From Lachnoclostridium sp. UBA7122 (GTDB taxonomy: Bacteria > Bacillota > Clostridia > Lachnospirales > Lachnospiraceae): DNA of 14,823 bases. Positions 1 through 7,328 of the stretch are shown here, in pieces; the first letter of the stretch is position 1, and every line of letters starts with the position of its first letter. Location of the stretch: positions 1 to 14,823 of the forward strand of contig DKXQ01000096.1 in assembly GCA_002493085.1 (NCBI GenBank), in the 5' to 3' direction. Made by a program: the position numbers and the translations under genes. A model generated the notes under the pieces. That model saw only the letters and a list, made by a program, of their open reading frames with translations. It did not search any database and was not told the origin of the DNA.

Positions 1-38
1 CCCAGGTAAAGTTACACTATCGAATAGAAAAGAAACAG

Positions 39-67
39 TGGATATTTACAAGAAAATGGTATATAAT
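39..67 (+). promoter_or_regulatory. Putative sigma-A promoter of the LRR protein gene
   Basis: A perfect -10 hexamer TATAAT lies at 62-67. A weak -35 match, TGGATA (39-44), sits 17 bp upstream. It would give a leader of about 85 nt before the start at 159. The better-looking TTTACA at 45-50 is only 11 bp from this -10 and cannot be its partner. The call rests mainly on the -10. Confidence 0.45.
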
Positions 68-158
68 GGAATAATATAAAGGAACTTTTTTGGAGAGGGG
101 CAATATACTTTTGGTCCCAGCTTTATTTATTATAGAAAGTAGAAAGGAGAGGGTATTT

Positions 159-2786
159 ATGAAGAAAAAAATACTTTTATTTCTTTTGGCACTATCTCTG
201 CTTATATGTGCCATACCAAAGATTCATGTCCTGCAGGCAGCTTTTACTGGGCAGGATATACTTACAGCAGAAAAGTTATCTGACTCCTCTGGAGAGGTTT
301 TTCCTACGGAAAAAGAAGCCTACGACACTATGATTGCCATGAAGAAAGACTATCCAGAAGAAATGGCCTGGACTGATGCAAGCAGCGGGTCATATAAATG
401 GAAAGGTGGAAAAGGGCCAAATGGAGAAATTGCAGAAAGCGGTACAGGCTGTGTCAATTTCGCTTTCCGGCTCAGTGATGCAGTTTTTGATTCCATACCT
501 GCAAGGATGCTTGTAAATGGAAAGTTTAGTTTTGAGGATATAAAAGCCGGGGATATCTTGAGAATGGATGGCAACAGCCACAGCGTAATTGTGCTTCAGG
601 CACTTGATGATTTGCTGGTTATTGCTGAGGGCAACTATAATGGAAAGGTTCACTGGGGCCGCACTCTGTCAAAAGATGAAGTTTTAACTGCAAATTATGT
701 TCTCACACGTTATCCGGAAGGCTACGTTTCTCCTGATGACCCAGAGGCGGATAAGGAAATTGCCAAAGGAGAACTTATAGGCGGACTCAACTGGCTTTTG
801 GTTAAATCAGGCACCCTTACAATTTCTGGAAGCGGAGCTATGCCAGATTTTGATTCTAATGGTGGGCCATGGAATACATATAGTGATAAAATTTTTAAAA
901 TTGTTATCGGAAATGGCGCAACCAGCATAGGAAATAATGCTTTCCGTGGTAATGAAGCTTATAGCATATCCATTCCTGCCAGTGTAACAGCTATTGGTGA
1001 CGATGCTTTCCGTGAATGTAAAAATATTATGTCTGTAACTATTCCTGAAGGTGTAGCAAAGACTGGGGAGAGAGCTTTCCAAAGCTGTGGGAATCTCCGG
1101 GATATAACATTTCCTGCCAGCATTGAACAAATAGGTGCAGGAGCATTTTTTCAGTGCCAGGAGTTAAAAAGTGCAGTATTTCTTCCAGGAGAAAAGCTTG
1201 TACAGATTGGCAACAATATGTTTCAAGGCTGCTGGCGGCTGACTGATGTTACCCTGCCCAGGAAGATGGACCATATTGGCAAAGATATGTTTTCAGGTAC
1301 TGGTATTTCAAGTCTTATCATTCCTGACGGAGTAGATATAATTGATGAAAGAGCCTTTGCAAGCTGCAAGAACTTAAAATCTGTTACTATACCATCCAGT
1401 GTAAAGCAGATAGGGATAGCTGCATTTTCAGATTGCAGCATGACAGATATATATTTTTGTGGCAGCAAGGAAGTGTGGGATGCAATAAACAAAATAGGTG
1501 ATACCCAGACAACATTGTCAGGCAAGACTATACATTATAATTATGTTATCACCCCAGGACCAAGTCCAAGTACATCACCAGGACCAGTTATAGATGGTGA
1601 TGTAAACACAGGAATTTACTCTGACAGTTCACATACAGCACTTGCACCACTTTCTATGCGTACACATTATGTAAATGGCGGCAATGTAAAACAGGCTGAT
1701 GGAACGAGAAATAATTATAAGACAAAGTATTATTATACAAAGTTACAGGCATCTGATATTGTAACTACAGATAGCAAAGGCAAGACTAAGACTAAGAAAG
1801 GCAGAATTGTAGTTGGAATTACATCTTCCAATGAAGTGCCTGTGCTTGTTAAAGAAAAGATTAAAGATAGTTCTGCATCAAAAACTGCATTGGCTTCCAT
1901 AAGCAGAGGCAAAATAAAGGTGACAGCTAAGAGCCAGCCAGGGACGGTATATCTGTGGGCTGTGGACACTGGTGATGCTAAGGCTTCTGCATGTGCAAAG
2001 ATTGTTATAAAAGCTGCACCATCAAAAGTACAGATTTTTGCAAAGTCCAGCAGCAGTGAAGGCTTTTCACATGATAACAAAAGTATTTATAAAAAAGATG
2101 TTATAGAGCTTGGAAGCACAACAAAGCTTTATGTCTATCCTTCTTACAAATTAAACCGCCAAATGAAAGAAACTAAGGATGCTTCTTACAGTGTAAGCTT
2201 CTTAAAGCAGTCAGGAAATTATTTTACAGCAAAGCAGGACCCAGATGACCCATATTGTTTTAATATAACAGCCAAGACACTAAAAAATAATAAAAAAACA
2301 ACTGGGAAGGTTATAGTTACATGTAATGAAAATGGAAAAAAAGCTGTATTTACAGCAACAGCAGTAAATGGTGTACAAAATATCAGCTTTAATTCTATAA
2401 CTGGCATGACATGTACTACAGCATCTGGAGCAGCTGTTTCCGAATTTACGATTGAAAGGTCAGATACAGATAAAAAAACAGGAAGCTTTGTTATGTCTAC
2501 AGGTAAAAGCAGCAGCAGCTTTGAAACTACAGATAAAGTAAAACTTTATGCTATGGGCAGTGCAGATGGATTTGACCAGGCACAGATGAAGAAAGGAAAA
2601 GTTAAGATTACATCAAAGCCAGATTCAGGCCAGAGAGCATTGAAAGCAAAATTAGAAAAGGACAAAAAAACAGTTACAGTTACAGCAGCAAAGAAAATCC
2701 CTGCTAAAACATCTGTATATTACCTTATAATGTACAACAACAAAGAAAACTTGGGATATAAAATTATAAAAATTACAACAGTGTAG
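159..2786 (+). CDS. Secreted cysteine-peptidase-like protein with BspA-type leucine-rich repeats
   Basis: The 875-aa product is probably exported to the cell surface or medium. The start at 159 is chosen because a strong AAAGGAGAGGG site (143-153) precedes it and because it opens a classic signal peptide: MKKK, then a hydrophobic stretch to about residue 30. Residues ~45-190 resemble a papain/CHAP-like fold. They contain a GTGC motif with Cys98, a SHSV motif with His141, and EGNYN with Asn159, a plausible Cys-His-Asn triad. Residues ~244-462 hold about eight LRR_5 (BspA/TpLRR) repeats of ~23 residues with an IP..V..IG..AF..C.NL pattern. They end in the usual FCGS..VW.AI...IHYN cap. A Pro/Ser/Gly linker (TPGPSPSTSPGP) leads to a Lys/Ser/Thr-rich, beta-rich tail (~480-875), perhaps Ig-like. 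No LPXTG anchor is seen. Substrate and role (wall turnover, adhesion, host contact) are unknown. The repeats are certain; the enzyme activity is inferred. Confidence 0.85.
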   Translation: MKKKILLFLLALSLLICAIPKIHVLQAAFTGQDILTAEKLSDSSGEVFPTEKEAYDTMIAMKKDYPEEMAWTDASSGSYKWKGGKGPNGEIAESGTGCVNFAFRLSDAVFDSIPARMLVNGKFSFEDIKAGDILRMDGNSHSVIVLQALDDLLVIAEGNYNGKVHWGRTLSKDEVLTANYVLTRYPEGYVSPDDPEADKEIAKGELIGGLNWLLVKSGTLTISGSGAMPDFDSNGGPWNTYSDKIFKIVIGNGATSIGNNAFRGNEAYSISIPASVTAIGDDAFRECKNIMSVTIPEGVAKTGERAFQSCGNLRDITFPASIEQIGAGAFFQCQELKSAVFLPGEKLVQIGNNMFQGCWRLTDVTLPRKMDHIGKDMFSGTGISSLIIPDGVDIIDERAFASCKNLKSVTIPSSVKQIGIAAFSDCSMTDIYFCGSKEVWDAINKIGDTQTTLSGKTIHYNYVITPGPSPSTSPGPVIDGDVNTGIYSDSSHTALAPLSMRTHYVNGGNVKQADGTRNNYKTKYYYTKLQASDIVTTDSKGKTKTKKGRIVVGITSSNEVPVLVKEKIKDSSASKTALASISRGKIKVTAKSQPGTVYLWAVDTGDAKASACAKIVIKAAPSKVQIFAKSSSSEGFSHDNKSIYKKDVIELGSTTKLYVYPSYKLNRQMKETKDASYSVSFLKQSGNYFTAKQDPDDPYCFNITAKTLKNNKKTTGKVIVTCNENGKKAVFTATAVNGVQNISFNSITGMTCTTASGAAVSEFTIERSDTDKKTGSFVMSTGKSSSSFETTDKVKLYAMGSADGFDQAQMKKGKVKITSKPDSGQRALKAKLEKDKKTVTVTAAKKIPAKTSVYYLIMYNNKENLGYKIIKITTV

Positions 2787-2789
2787 AAA

Positions 2790-2894
2790 ATATTATGGCA
2801 GCATTGGCGGCATAGTAAAAACAAAAAGCCGCTTATGTCTGCCCCTGTTTTTGCAGGGTCTTATACTACAAAAAACTAACAGTTGCCATAATAT
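2790..2894 (+). other. Structured intergenic inverted repeat (branched hairpin)
   Basis: Perfect 11-base arms (ATATTATGGCA at 2790-2800, TGCCATAATAT at 2884-2894) enclose 83 nt. G-U and C-G pairs extend the stem inward by two. Inside are two smaller hairpins: GGCGGC/GCCGCT (2806-2811 with 2828-2833) and CCCTG/CAGGG (2843-2847 with 2854-2858, loop TTTTTG). The shape is a closed three-way junction. No U-run follows, so it is not a textbook terminator. The right arm overlaps the -35 of the next operon. It could be a transcript 3' end, a regulatory RNA or a small palindromic repeat. I do not recognise a riboswitch consensus. Confidence 0.5.
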
Positions 2895-2911
2895 AGATTT
2901 TCTGTTACAAT
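2883..2911 (+). promoter_or_regulatory. Extended -10 promoter of the GTPase operon
   Basis: TTGCCA (2883-2888), a 17-bp spacer, then TACAAT (2906-2911) preceded by TG in the extended -10 position (TGTTACAAT). Transcription would start near 2918 and give a leader of about 60 nt. That leader contains a 6-bp inverted repeat, CACTTG/CAAGTG (2921-2926 with 2942-2947). The -35 lies in the right arm of the upstream inverted repeat, so a protein or a structure there could affect initiation. Confidence 0.6.
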
Positions 2912-2979
2912 CTATCTGTACACTTGGCTTTACTTTTACCACAAGTGGATTGGAAAAATTACGAGGAGGAATAAAAATA

Positions 2980-5265
2980 ATGGGTAATATCTCAGGGCAA
3001 ATTGATGAAATTATTACCAAAAGGAAAGCACAGCTTAAATATATAGAAAGTGCACGGGAAACAACGGATACAGTTTTGGAAAACATGCACATATTTAAAG
3101 ATTTTCAAGATGAAATCAGAGAGCATCTTGGAGTATTTCCAGCAGTTGAAGGTGATTTTGATGTTGCTGGGTCTATAGAAAGTATCCAGACAGAAGAATT
3201 TTTCCGTCTACATAGAGAGTATGTATCTGAACTTGAGAGGCTTATTAAACGCTTAAAACGTGATAATCTCAATATCAGTTTTATTGGACGTACTGGCCAG
3301 GGCAAAAGCCTTGCAATGCAAAATATCAGTGGATTAGATTCATCAGTCATACCTTCATCTAACAGAGGGGATTGTACAGGAGCAAAGTCTGTTATAACTA
3401 ATTCAGAAGAAAGTGTTGTACATGCGCAGATTCATTTTTACCAGAAGGAAGAGCTAGTGGATATTGTAAACCAGTATCTTTTAAAACTTACAGATGGCCG
3501 CCGCTTTATAAAAGATGTATCAGACATTCCGGCTATCAATACAAAGGAACTGAGAAAAACGCTGTATAAACGCAAGAATGAAACAGTTAAAGAAGAAGAC
3601 TGGCTGGATAATCTTTGTAAATATGTAGAACACTATAATTCCTATGTTGATGACCTTGGCACTACAAAAGATGTTGCAGAAGATGAAATAGAATATTACA
3701 TTGCCCAGTATTCAAATGTAGATGCAAAAGAAAAATACTATAAATACCTTGGAGTAAAACTTGCTGATATCAATACACCTTTCATTAATGAAGATGTAGG
3801 GAAAATAGTGCTTGTTGATACAATTGGAATAGGTGCAACATCACTTGGAATTGAAGAAGAAATGTTAAAAGCTGTTGAAAATGACAGTGATGCAATTATA
3901 TTTATGTTCAGGCCAGACAATAAGCGCGGCAGGATTAGTGATAATGAAATTAATATAATAAGAAACATTGCTGAAAGAATTTCACCTGAATATACCAGAG
4001 AAATGCTGTTCTGGGTGATTAACAGGGTAGAGACAGGTGACAGCGGGGATAATGTCCATCAGGTAAATGACGTAATCCAGACTATCAGGCAAAGGAATTA
4101 TCCAATAGCAGATGTATTAAATGTCAACTGTTCTTCAAAAACTGAGGTAGAAAACAGGCTTCTTATACCTGTATTAAAACAGCTTTCCTCCAGAATCCAG
4201 GACGTTGACAAGCTATTAGTGGACAGGCTGGACCAGACAGGGGAACGTTTATACCAGATGTACTCACAGCTTTGCCAGGCAACTGACCGTGCGTTTGCAA
4301 GTTCTGCTAATGAAGATTTAAAACGTAAGTTTTACCGCAAGATTAACCCTACAATTAAAAAAGGTCTGTTAAATGAACTCCGCAAGCTATACCTTGACGA
4401 TTATAATAACCTGCGCCAGATGCCATGTGAAGAACTTATGAATGCAGCAAGCGGGAAGTTTAAAAATATTATTAAAGCAGTACCAACAAAAGAGATGGTT
4501 ATGGACCTCTTAAGTTATGGTGACGCAAACCAGTTTAATGCCTACGAGGCCTGCACCAATATTATGAGAATGCAGATTATTGACGACTTTACTGAACTAA
4601 ATAATATACTCAACAAAATTGTTGAAAGAATGAAAAACCAGGTACTTCACATATTTACAGATGCTGATAAGGGAAAGCTTGGGTTTGTATATCCGCTTGG
4701 TGACTCACCAGATGAGTGGATTGATGGTTTTCTTGACTTAGTAGAAGGTGAAAAAAAGTATCCATTTTTATCAGATGCTCTTAGAAAATTCCAGTCTTAC
4801 ACAATTAATGTCCAGGGGTTCCTGATTCATGAAATACGTGAACAGCTTGACCCTATAGATATTTCTTTGCCAAGACCAGATGGAAGTTCTAGTGTTCCTC
4901 AGATTTCAGGCTCTATGGCACAGCCAGAACTGGTTGCAGAAGAAATTGTAGAATGGCTTAAAACATATGCAGAAGATGTACATGACAATATAGAAATTAC
5001 ATTAAAAGATTTATATAAAATTCCAAACCGTTCTATGTTTGCTGCCATAAAAGACCTGTATGACCGTATTACCTATACAATGGCGGACAACGAAAGTAAA
5101 ATTGCTGAAGAATGGCGTTATCTTTATGAAGACTGGATGCATCTTATATGGAAAGATGAATACCAGCAGCAGAGTGCTGTAAAAGTTATCGCAGAACAGT
5201 GGAATGATGTTGTATCTAAACTTAAAGAAATAAACAAACCTGAGTATTTTGTAATTAGAAATTGA
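2980..5265 (+). CDS. Large dynamin-like GTPase, first gene of three-gene GTPase operon
   Basis: The 761-aa product is predicted to be a soluble GTPase. The start at 2980 follows a strong GAGGAGGA site (2963-2970). An upstream in-frame start at 2851 lies before the promoter and is rejected. Residues 1-100 look helical. The G domain shows a P-loop GRTGQGKS (103-110), a likely G2 threonine in a GDCTG segment near 134, and a G3 motif DTIG (280-283) after a hydrophobic strand. A strand ending in NRVE (from Asn348) sits where NKxD is expected, and CSSK (384-387) is in the G5 position. The remainder to 761 is long and helix-rich, as in dynamin-like stalk regions. No membrane segment is evident. The layout fits bacterial dynamin-like proteins, which often occur as paired large GTPases. 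The DTIG and NRVE motifs depart from the DxPG and NKxD/TKxD of classical dynamins. A GTPase is well supported; membrane remodelling is only inferred. Confidence 0.75.
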   Translation: MGNISGQIDEIITKRKAQLKYIESARETTDTVLENMHIFKDFQDEIREHLGVFPAVEGDFDVAGSIESIQTEEFFRLHREYVSELERLIKRLKRDNLNISFIGRTGQGKSLAMQNISGLDSSVIPSSNRGDCTGAKSVITNSEESVVHAQIHFYQKEELVDIVNQYLLKLTDGRRFIKDVSDIPAINTKELRKTLYKRKNETVKEEDWLDNLCKYVEHYNSYVDDLGTTKDVAEDEIEYYIAQYSNVDAKEKYYKYLGVKLADINTPFINEDVGKIVLVDTIGIGATSLGIEEEMLKAVENDSDAIIFMFRPDNKRGRISDNEINIIRNIAERISPEYTREMLFWVINRVETGDSGDNVHQVNDVIQTIRQRNYPIADVLNVNCSSKTEVENRLLIPVLKQLSSRIQDVDKLLVDRLDQTGERLYQMYSQLCQATDRAFASSANEDLKRKFYRKINPTIKKGLLNELRKLYLDDYNNLRQMPCEELMNAASGKFKNIIKAVPTKEMVMDLLSYGDANQFNAYEACTNIMRMQIIDDFTELNNILNKIVERMKNQVLHIFTDADKGKLGFVYPLGDSPDEWIDGFLDLVEGEKKYPFLSDALRKFQSYTINVQGFLIHEIREQLDPIDISLPRPDGSSSVPQISGSMAQPELVAEEIVEWLKTYAEDVHDNIEITLKDLYKIPNRSMFAAIKDLYDRITYTMADNESKIAEEWRYLYEDWMHLIWKDEYQQQSAVKVIAEQWNDVVSKLKEINKPEYFVIRN

Positions 5266-5274
5266 GGAAACTGT

Positions 5275-6357
5275 ATGAATATTATAAATGTAATGATGTT
5301 TGGTGGCAGGAGATGTGGAAAGACTAGCGTTATTGCTGCAATGAAAGGCTGTTTCCAAGATGTATTTGGAGAAAATACAAATTTAGATATTAACATTTCC
5401 GATACAGCAACAATGGATGTAATTGATGAAAAAAGTGCAGAAATCAGCCAGTATTTTATTAATAAAACCCGCAGCATTGTAATGAACCAGTCATATGCTG
5501 CAACACAGGGTCTTATGGAATATAAACTAGATATTTACATAAAGGGAAAAGATAGCAAGACAACTTTAAATATCTGTGATTTTCCGGGAGAATGGCTTGA
5601 TAAAAACCATCAGGATGAACAGGAAACCCTCCAGGCAAAAATAAAAAATTGCAATATAATTATGATTGCCATTGACACAGTATATCTGATGGAAAAAGCA
5701 GCAAATCATAAAGCTGACTCTGTTGGCCAGTATAATGAGGGGAGAAATTACTGCCATTATATTACTAATATGGTTAAAGAGTTTTTTCAGGTCAATGATG
5801 GAGAACCTCCTAAAATGATAATGTTTGTTCCTCTTAAATGTGAAAAGTATTATAACAGCTGTGAGATGGAACTTGTCAACGGAAGAATACACACTGCATA
5901 TAAGGAAATTTTTGACTTTGCAGAAGAAAATAAAGATAAATACGAAATTATAATTGCTCCAATTTTAACACTTGGGAAAAACACTGTAGAATTTTCAAGA
6001 TTTGAATATGGTGATGATGGAGAGATTATACTTGATACAGATATGATGATTCCATCAATGCCAAAATACATATTTAAAGATATTTCATGTTCATATAATC
6101 CTAAGTATTGTGAACAGCCTTTGCTTTATACACTTGCTTACCTTCTTGACTTAATGCAGAAGGTAAAAGATACCGAAAGAATAAAAGCAGGATTGTTTAA
6201 AAAGTTTAAACTGTATATCCTTGAAACATACTGTGATCTGGCATCTGCCCAGGATTTTTTAGAACATAAAAAAATTATTACAGAACAACTTAAAATGGAA
6301 AATGACGGATATGAAATTATTTCAGATCCACTTCAGTTAAAGGGGATGACAGTATGA
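5275..6357 (+). CDS. Small P-loop GTPase, second gene of GTPase operon
   Basis: The 360-aa product has an N-terminal G domain and a helical C-terminal half. The P-loop is GGRRCGKT (10-17) straight after a short beta-strand, which supports the start at 5275. Its ribosome binding site, GAGGAAA, overlaps the stop of the preceding gene. The G3 motif is DFPGEW (102-107; Asp102, Gly105) after a hydrophobic strand. A strand ending in VPLKCE (185-190) occupies the G4 position, where Lys188 and Glu190 replace the Lys and Asp of NKxD. The pattern recalls the double-GTPase (DO-GTPase-like) TRAFAC families found in bacterial conflict and multi-gene GTPase loci. That family assignment is from memory of motif style and is not certain. 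It lies 9 bp after the large GTPase and overlaps the next gene by 4 bp, so the three proteins are probably made together. A structural partner of the large GTPase is likely; its exact role is unknown. Confidence 0.75.
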   Translation: MNIINVMMFGGRRCGKTSVIAAMKGCFQDVFGENTNLDINISDTATMDVIDEKSAEISQYFINKTRSIVMNQSYAATQGLMEYKLDIYIKGKDSKTTLNICDFPGEWLDKNHQDEQETLQAKIKNCNIIMIAIDTVYLMEKAANHKADSVGQYNEGRNYCHYITNMVKEFFQVNDGEPPKMIMFVPLKCEKYYNSCEMELVNGRIHTAYKEIFDFAEENKDKYEIIIAPILTLGKNTVEFSRFEYGDDGEIILDTDMMIPSMPKYIFKDISCSYNPKYCEQPLLYTLAYLLDLMQKVKDTERIKAGLFKKFKLYILETYCDLASAQDFLEHKKIITEQLKMENDGYEIISDPLQLKGMTV

Positions 6358-7085
6358 TAACTGTACATGTTTTTTGTTCATACAAATTATCTTCATCAGG
6401 ATTCCAATACGGTACTTTCGTATATAATCCTGATGGAAATGGCAAATATTATTATCTGTCAGACCAGTATAAAATTCCGTTTATATCTACATCATTTAAT
6501 TATGACCTTGTAAGGCGGGTATGTGGCAGGCTGCCAGCAGTCACAGATAACCAGAACTATATTTTTCTTTTTAAAAAAATATCACATGTTTATGGTGATG
6601 AACATGAAGAAACAGGAAAAGATGTTACTATAAACATGGCATTTGAATTTGATAATTTTTCTGAATTTTCCATATTTACATCTGTATTTGCAGAAGAAGA
6701 AAAACAAAATATAGGAAAATTGTCTAAAGAACTTGCAGACTGCATTATACCTGACGTTTCAGTCGGGAAATATAAACTTTCCATTGATAAAAGACACTTT
6801 GACATATGGCTAAAAGATAAATTGCGTGATATAAAAACTGACAAATACTATGAACTAAAAAAGGAAATCAGAATTACTGTTATCTCTAGCCAGTCAGACT
6901 ATTGCAGTGAACTTATTGACTATTACCACTTTTATGAATACACAGAAGGTGAAAAGACATATGGACTTAAAAGAAAGAGTGGAACAGCCGATTACTACTA
7001 TCCAAAAAAAAAAGAAAATCAGGGAAGGTTAAATCCCACCAGAATATTCAATATTCTTAACCAGCTTTTGCACAACAAATTTTAA
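6354..7085 (+). CDS. Unrecognised 243-aa protein, third gene of GTPase operon
   Basis: I do not recognise this family. The start codon overlaps the stop of the small GTPase gene (ATGA), with an AAGGGG site just upstream, so translation is probably coupled. The product has no signal peptide or membrane segment and should be cytosolic. The N-terminal half is rich in aromatic residues and apparent beta strands (a segment with YGTFVYNPDGNGKYYY at about 19-34). Acidic stretches occupy the middle and a basic, aromatic C-terminus ends in a helix. There is no P-loop, so it is not a third GTPase. It is also too long for, and unlike, a Roadblock-type MglB regulator. Conserved coupling with two GTPases would make it a likely adaptor, GTPase-activating factor or effector, but that is inference from position only. 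Confidence 0.8.
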   Translation: MITVHVFCSYKLSSSGFQYGTFVYNPDGNGKYYYLSDQYKIPFISTSFNYDLVRRVCGRLPAVTDNQNYIFLFKKISHVYGDEHEETGKDVTINMAFEFDNFSEFSIFTSVFAEEEKQNIGKLSKELADCIIPDVSVGKYKLSIDKRHFDIWLKDKLRDIKTDKYYELKKEIRITVISSQSDYCSELIDYYHFYEYTEGEKTYGLKRKSGTADYYYPKKKENQGRLNPTRIFNILNQLLHNKF

Positions 7086-7328
7086 TGCTGGTTATAATTA
7101 TATGGCTATTTATTTCTAAATTGCTCTGCCTGGACTGGCTGGGTTTCATTTTAAATTTCTTTTAAAACCAGGTCTTTAAACCACCACATAAAATAACTTG
7201 CATATATGTGTCTGATAAATCTGATAACCTTAAAATCTGTTGGATTGTTGTTAAAATAACACATATAAAACCTGTATATTAATCTGGTATAATAAAACCA
7301 ATATACTAATATTGAAGGGAGCGTTTTT
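7086..7328. other. Intergenic region after the GTPase operon
   Basis: These 243 bp separate the GTPase operon from the MBL hydrolase gene. I see no convincing intrinsic terminator. The nearest is an A/T-rich hairpin, TTTTAAA/TTTAAAA (7149-7155 with 7161-7167), with a nearby weaker CCTGG/CCAGG pairing. A direct repeat TCTGATAA occurs twice at 7211-7218 and 7220-7227, a possible regulator site. The promoter of the hydrolase is at the right end. No small ORF stands out. Confidence 0.4.
7285..7293 (+). promoter_or_regulatory. Extended -10 promoter of the MBL hydrolase
   Basis: TGGTATAAT is a perfect extended -10 (TGn followed by TATAAT, 7288-7293), 35 bp before the start codon. No good -35 hexamer is present 16-18 bp upstream, which is tolerable for an extended -10 promoter. 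Confidence 0.55.

Noticed and set aside
45..67. TTTACA (45-50) as -35 paired with TATAAT (62-67)
   Set aside because: The spacer is only 11 bp, too short for sigma-A.
90..158. Upstream in-frame start at 90 for the LRR protein
   Set aside because: It would bury the signal peptide behind 23 residues and ignores the strong ribosome binding site at 143-153 serving the ATG at 159.
2788..2895. A MITE-type transposon explanation for the intergenic inverted repeat
   Set aside because: No convincing target-site duplication flanks the arms and no second copy lies in the window.
2851..2979. Upstream in-frame start at 2851 for the large GTPase
   Set aside because: It lies within the inverted repeat and upstream of the inferred promoter; the ATG at 2980 has a near-perfect GAGGAGGA site.
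2787..2979. A known riboswitch class in the GTPase operon leader
   Set aside because: I could not match the conserved core of GEMM, ZTP, TPP, cobalamin, SAM or yybP-type elements.
5275..7085. MglA/MglB polarity pair as the identity of the second and third operon genes
   Set aside because: The GTPase P-loop style and length differ from MglA, and the third protein is far too long for a Roadblock-type MglB and does not resemble it.
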